The notes below the pieces were generated by a model. That model made no database searches and was not told the DNA's origin. It saw nothing but the letters and a program-made list of their open reading frames with translations. A DNA stretch of 64,000 bases from UBA969 sp041694635 (GTDB lineage Bacteria; Planctomycetota; Planctomycetia; Gemmatales; Gemmataceae): positions 46,902 to 110,901 of the forward strand of contig JBDNHI010000012.1 of assembly GCA_041694635.1 (NCBI GenBank). The letters run 5' to 3'. Shown here piece by piece: positions 62,808 through 64,000 of the stretch (position 1 is its first letter; each line of letters opens with the position of its first letter). The translations under genes were made by a program, and so were the position numbers.

Positions 62808-63737
62808 ATGAATCGCACATGGACATTCGTCGCACTGGCCGCTTTGCTGTCCGTGACAGCCAGCGGCCAGCCGAAACCCGCCGAAAAACCGCCAGAGCCT
62901 GACGCCCTTCGGCAGTTGCTACTGAAGAAGGGCTATGTTGCTGTCCCGCTGACCCAAGATGAGGCAGACGAACACTTCACGGTCGAATGTAAGATCGGGA
63001 CCCAAGCGTGTCGATTCTTCCTCGACACGGGTGCCGAAAACCCTACACTCGACACCGCTTTGGTGAAGAAGCTCGGATTAAAACACGAAGATGCGGTCGA
63101 AAATGTCGGCATCGGGGGGGTGAAAAAAGGCTTTAAAGTTACGCTCCGAGGAATGTCGATCGGCACCTTCGATATACGCGTGATGGTTGACTCATTTGAC
63201 CTCGTGGCATTCGATTTGAGTGACCTGAATGCCGTCCTGGACCAGCGCAAGCTGAGGAGGATCGACGGGCTTATCGGACATGCGCTTCTAAAAGCCACCT
63301 ACGCGGTGATCGATTACCCCGCCCGCACCCTCTACCTCTGTACGCCGCTCAACAGACTGTGGCCAGAGATCGAAGGCCGGTGGGTTGCATTCGAAGGGCA
63401 GGAGGATGGCCGTGCGCGGCAAATCGATCCCGCGGCCCCACCCCAACTGGAGTTCAAGGATCGCACCTTCCGACTGACCGACGGTAAGAAGCAGTATCTG
63501 TTCGGGATCCACACCGTACCAGTCAAAAACGGCCACGGGATGTGGTTCTTCCACCCTGAGAAGGATTTGGCCAAGGAATTAGATTACAAGGCGATCGGCC
63601 TGCTGAAGGTGGCTGATGGCCGGCTTACGGTTTGCCTGTGCCTTGACAATGCAATGGCCGTCAAAGGGATGCCCGAGGACTTCAAGGCCCCGGCCGACAG
63701 CGGTCGCCTCCTATTAGAGTTCCGACGCGAGAAGTGA
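62808..63737 (+). CDS. Secreted retropepsin-like aspartic protease
   Basis: This 309-residue protein has a signal peptide (MNRTWTFVALAALLSVTASG) and one aspartic protease motif FFLDTGAENPTLD with D73. The flap-side partner region is RIDGLIGHALLKATYAVIDY, as in bacterial retropepsin-like proteins. It lacks a PDZ domain, unlike the two tandem proteases at 9.6-11.2 kb. The remaining 130 C-terminal residues are unrecognised. G+C content is clearly higher than in the 0-61 kb part. It is probably active as a dimer. Confidence 0.82.
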   Translation: MNRTWTFVALAALLSVTASGQPKPAEKPPEPDALRQLLLKKGYVAVPLTQDEADEHFTVECKIGTQACRFFLDTGAENPTLDTALVKKLGLKHEDAVENVGIGGVKKGFKVTLRGMSIGTFDIRVMVDSFDLVAFDLSDLNAVLDQRKLRRIDGLIGHALLKATYAVIDYPARTLYLCTPLNRLWPEIEGRWVAFEGQEDGRARQIDPAAPPQLEFKDRTFRLTDGKKQYLFGIHTVPVKNGHGMWFFHPEKDLAKELDYKAIGLLKVADGRLTVCLCLDNAMAVKGMPEDFKAPADSGRLLLEFRREK

Positions 63738-63920
63738 CTTCGACAAATGGTTAAATCCTTGGGAAATAGCTCACTGCCGGGCCAGTTCAAGGTCGAAGCC
63801 AGGCGGAACAGGCTTTAAGTTCGAAGGTACGCCGCAACGCCTTTGTTACCCTCGCGAATGCGGGGTCCATTCTTGACTCACTATTTTGACAGTTTATTTC
63901 TCTGGTTTCCCTGAGTTCAC

Positions 63921-63951
63921 AAACGAAGTGCAACACTATGATAAGGTGTTG
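63921..63951 (+). repeat. Possible left end of an IS30-type element with a CAACAC/GTGTTG palindrome
   Basis: AAACGAAGTGCAACAC (63921-63936) resembles the end sequence that I recall from IS30-family elements (AAGTGCAACAC). The last six bases pair with GTGTTG (63946-63951), with a nine-base loop. It lies just before the transposase start at 63957. The other end is outside the window, so the call is tentative. Confidence 0.45.
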
Positions 63952-63956
63952 TCATT

Positions 63957-64000
63957 ATGGGAAAAGAATATCGACATTTCACGCTGGAAGACCGTTGTAC
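63957..64000 (+). CDS. IS30-type transposase, 5' end (cut by window edge)
   Basis: The last 44 bases read MGKEYRHFTLEDRCT, matching the opening of IS30-family transposases (an xYxHLTxEER-like start to the N-terminal helix-turn-helix). Only 14 full codons are visible, so the family call depends on that short match and on the IS-end-like sequence just upstream. Confidence 0.55.
   Translation, partial: MGKEYRHFTLEDRC

Larger units (their letters stand above)
61400..64000. mobile_element. Probable acquired segment bounded by a transposase remnant and an IS30-type end
   Basis: From about 61.4 kb base composition shifts to visibly higher G+C and codon use changes (more codons ending in C or G). 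The segment carries a surface protein and a secreted protease. A dead transposase piece lies on its left and the start of an IS30-type gene on its right. Exact ends cannot be set; no target-site duplication is identified. Confidence 0.5.

Noticed and set aside
1..64000. CRISPR arrays, tRNA or rRNA genes
   Set aside because: I looked for regularly spaced direct repeats and for cloverleaf-like intergenic hairpins and saw none that I could support by eye; a dedicated scan would be needed to exclude a tRNA firmly.

Overview
The window looks like part of a planctomycete chromosome of low to moderate G+C. The evidence is a set of families that mark this phylum: several very large secreted proteins that combine a sorbosone-dehydrogenase-like propeller, HEAT-like repeats and a C-terminal CxxCH haem site, together with a DUF1501 protein, a DUF1080 protein, a NIPSNAP protein, secreted retropepsin-like proteases, and a surface protein with the RVEQLETRNLLS-type N-terminal motif. 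Genus and species cannot be fixed from the sequence alone.

Layout. 0-5 kb (minus strand): a two-component pair (response regulator cut by the window edge, plus a membrane histidine kinase) and three sugar-nucleotide genes (UDP-glucose dehydrogenase, a GDP-deoxymannose reductase-like enzyme, dTDP-glucose 4,6-dehydratase). 5.1-6 kb (plus): an HU/IHF-family protein and a tiny lipoprotein. 6-18.7 kb (minus): a 1180-residue haem/HEAT protein, two tandem retropepsin+PDZ proteases, NIPSNAP, a PQQ-type propeller, DUF2784, DinB, SurE, an unusually compact UvrC, SerRS and citrate synthase. 18.9-22.4 kb (plus): RlmN, then an ECF sigma factor, a membrane anti-sigma-like protein and an exported helical protein. 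22.4-31.3 kb: mixed metabolic and secreted genes. 31.4-39.7 kb: PurL with a fused N-terminal extension, RuvX, mannose-1-phosphate guanylyltransferase, a eukaryotic-type UDP-sugar pyrophosphorylase, a metallo-hydrolase and an MFS transporter. 40-43.7 kb: a parvulin lipoprotein, a coiled-coil lipoprotein and a DUF58/BatD-like pair. 43.8-48.7 kb (plus): a six-gene type II secretion/pseudopilus-like operon (E, F, F, I, J, K) in which every junction is an ATGA overlap. 48.9-61.1 kb: a block of secreted sugar-oxidation-type genes (ThuA+propeller+HEAT+cytochrome; Gfo/Idh/MocA; DUF1080; two more propeller/HEAT/cytochrome proteins).

The most striking signal is at about 55.4 kb. The DUF1080 gene ends three bases after a run of ten A residues that contains the canonical -1 slippery heptamer A AAA AAC. 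The next reading frame, a propeller/HEAT/cytochrome protein, is open without interruption from that run and has no ATG, GTG or TTG until it is already inside its conserved domain. A -1 shift would give one exported protein of about 1087 residues that joins a predicted 3-keto-glycoside hydrolase domain to a cytochrome-type dehydrogenase.

From about 61.2 kb to the end the DNA changes character. A frameshifted remnant of a transposase is followed by two visibly G+C-richer genes (a surface protein with an alanine-rich helical region and a secreted aspartic protease) and by the first codons of an IS30-type transposase, consistent with an acquired segment. I found no tRNA, rRNA or CRISPR array.
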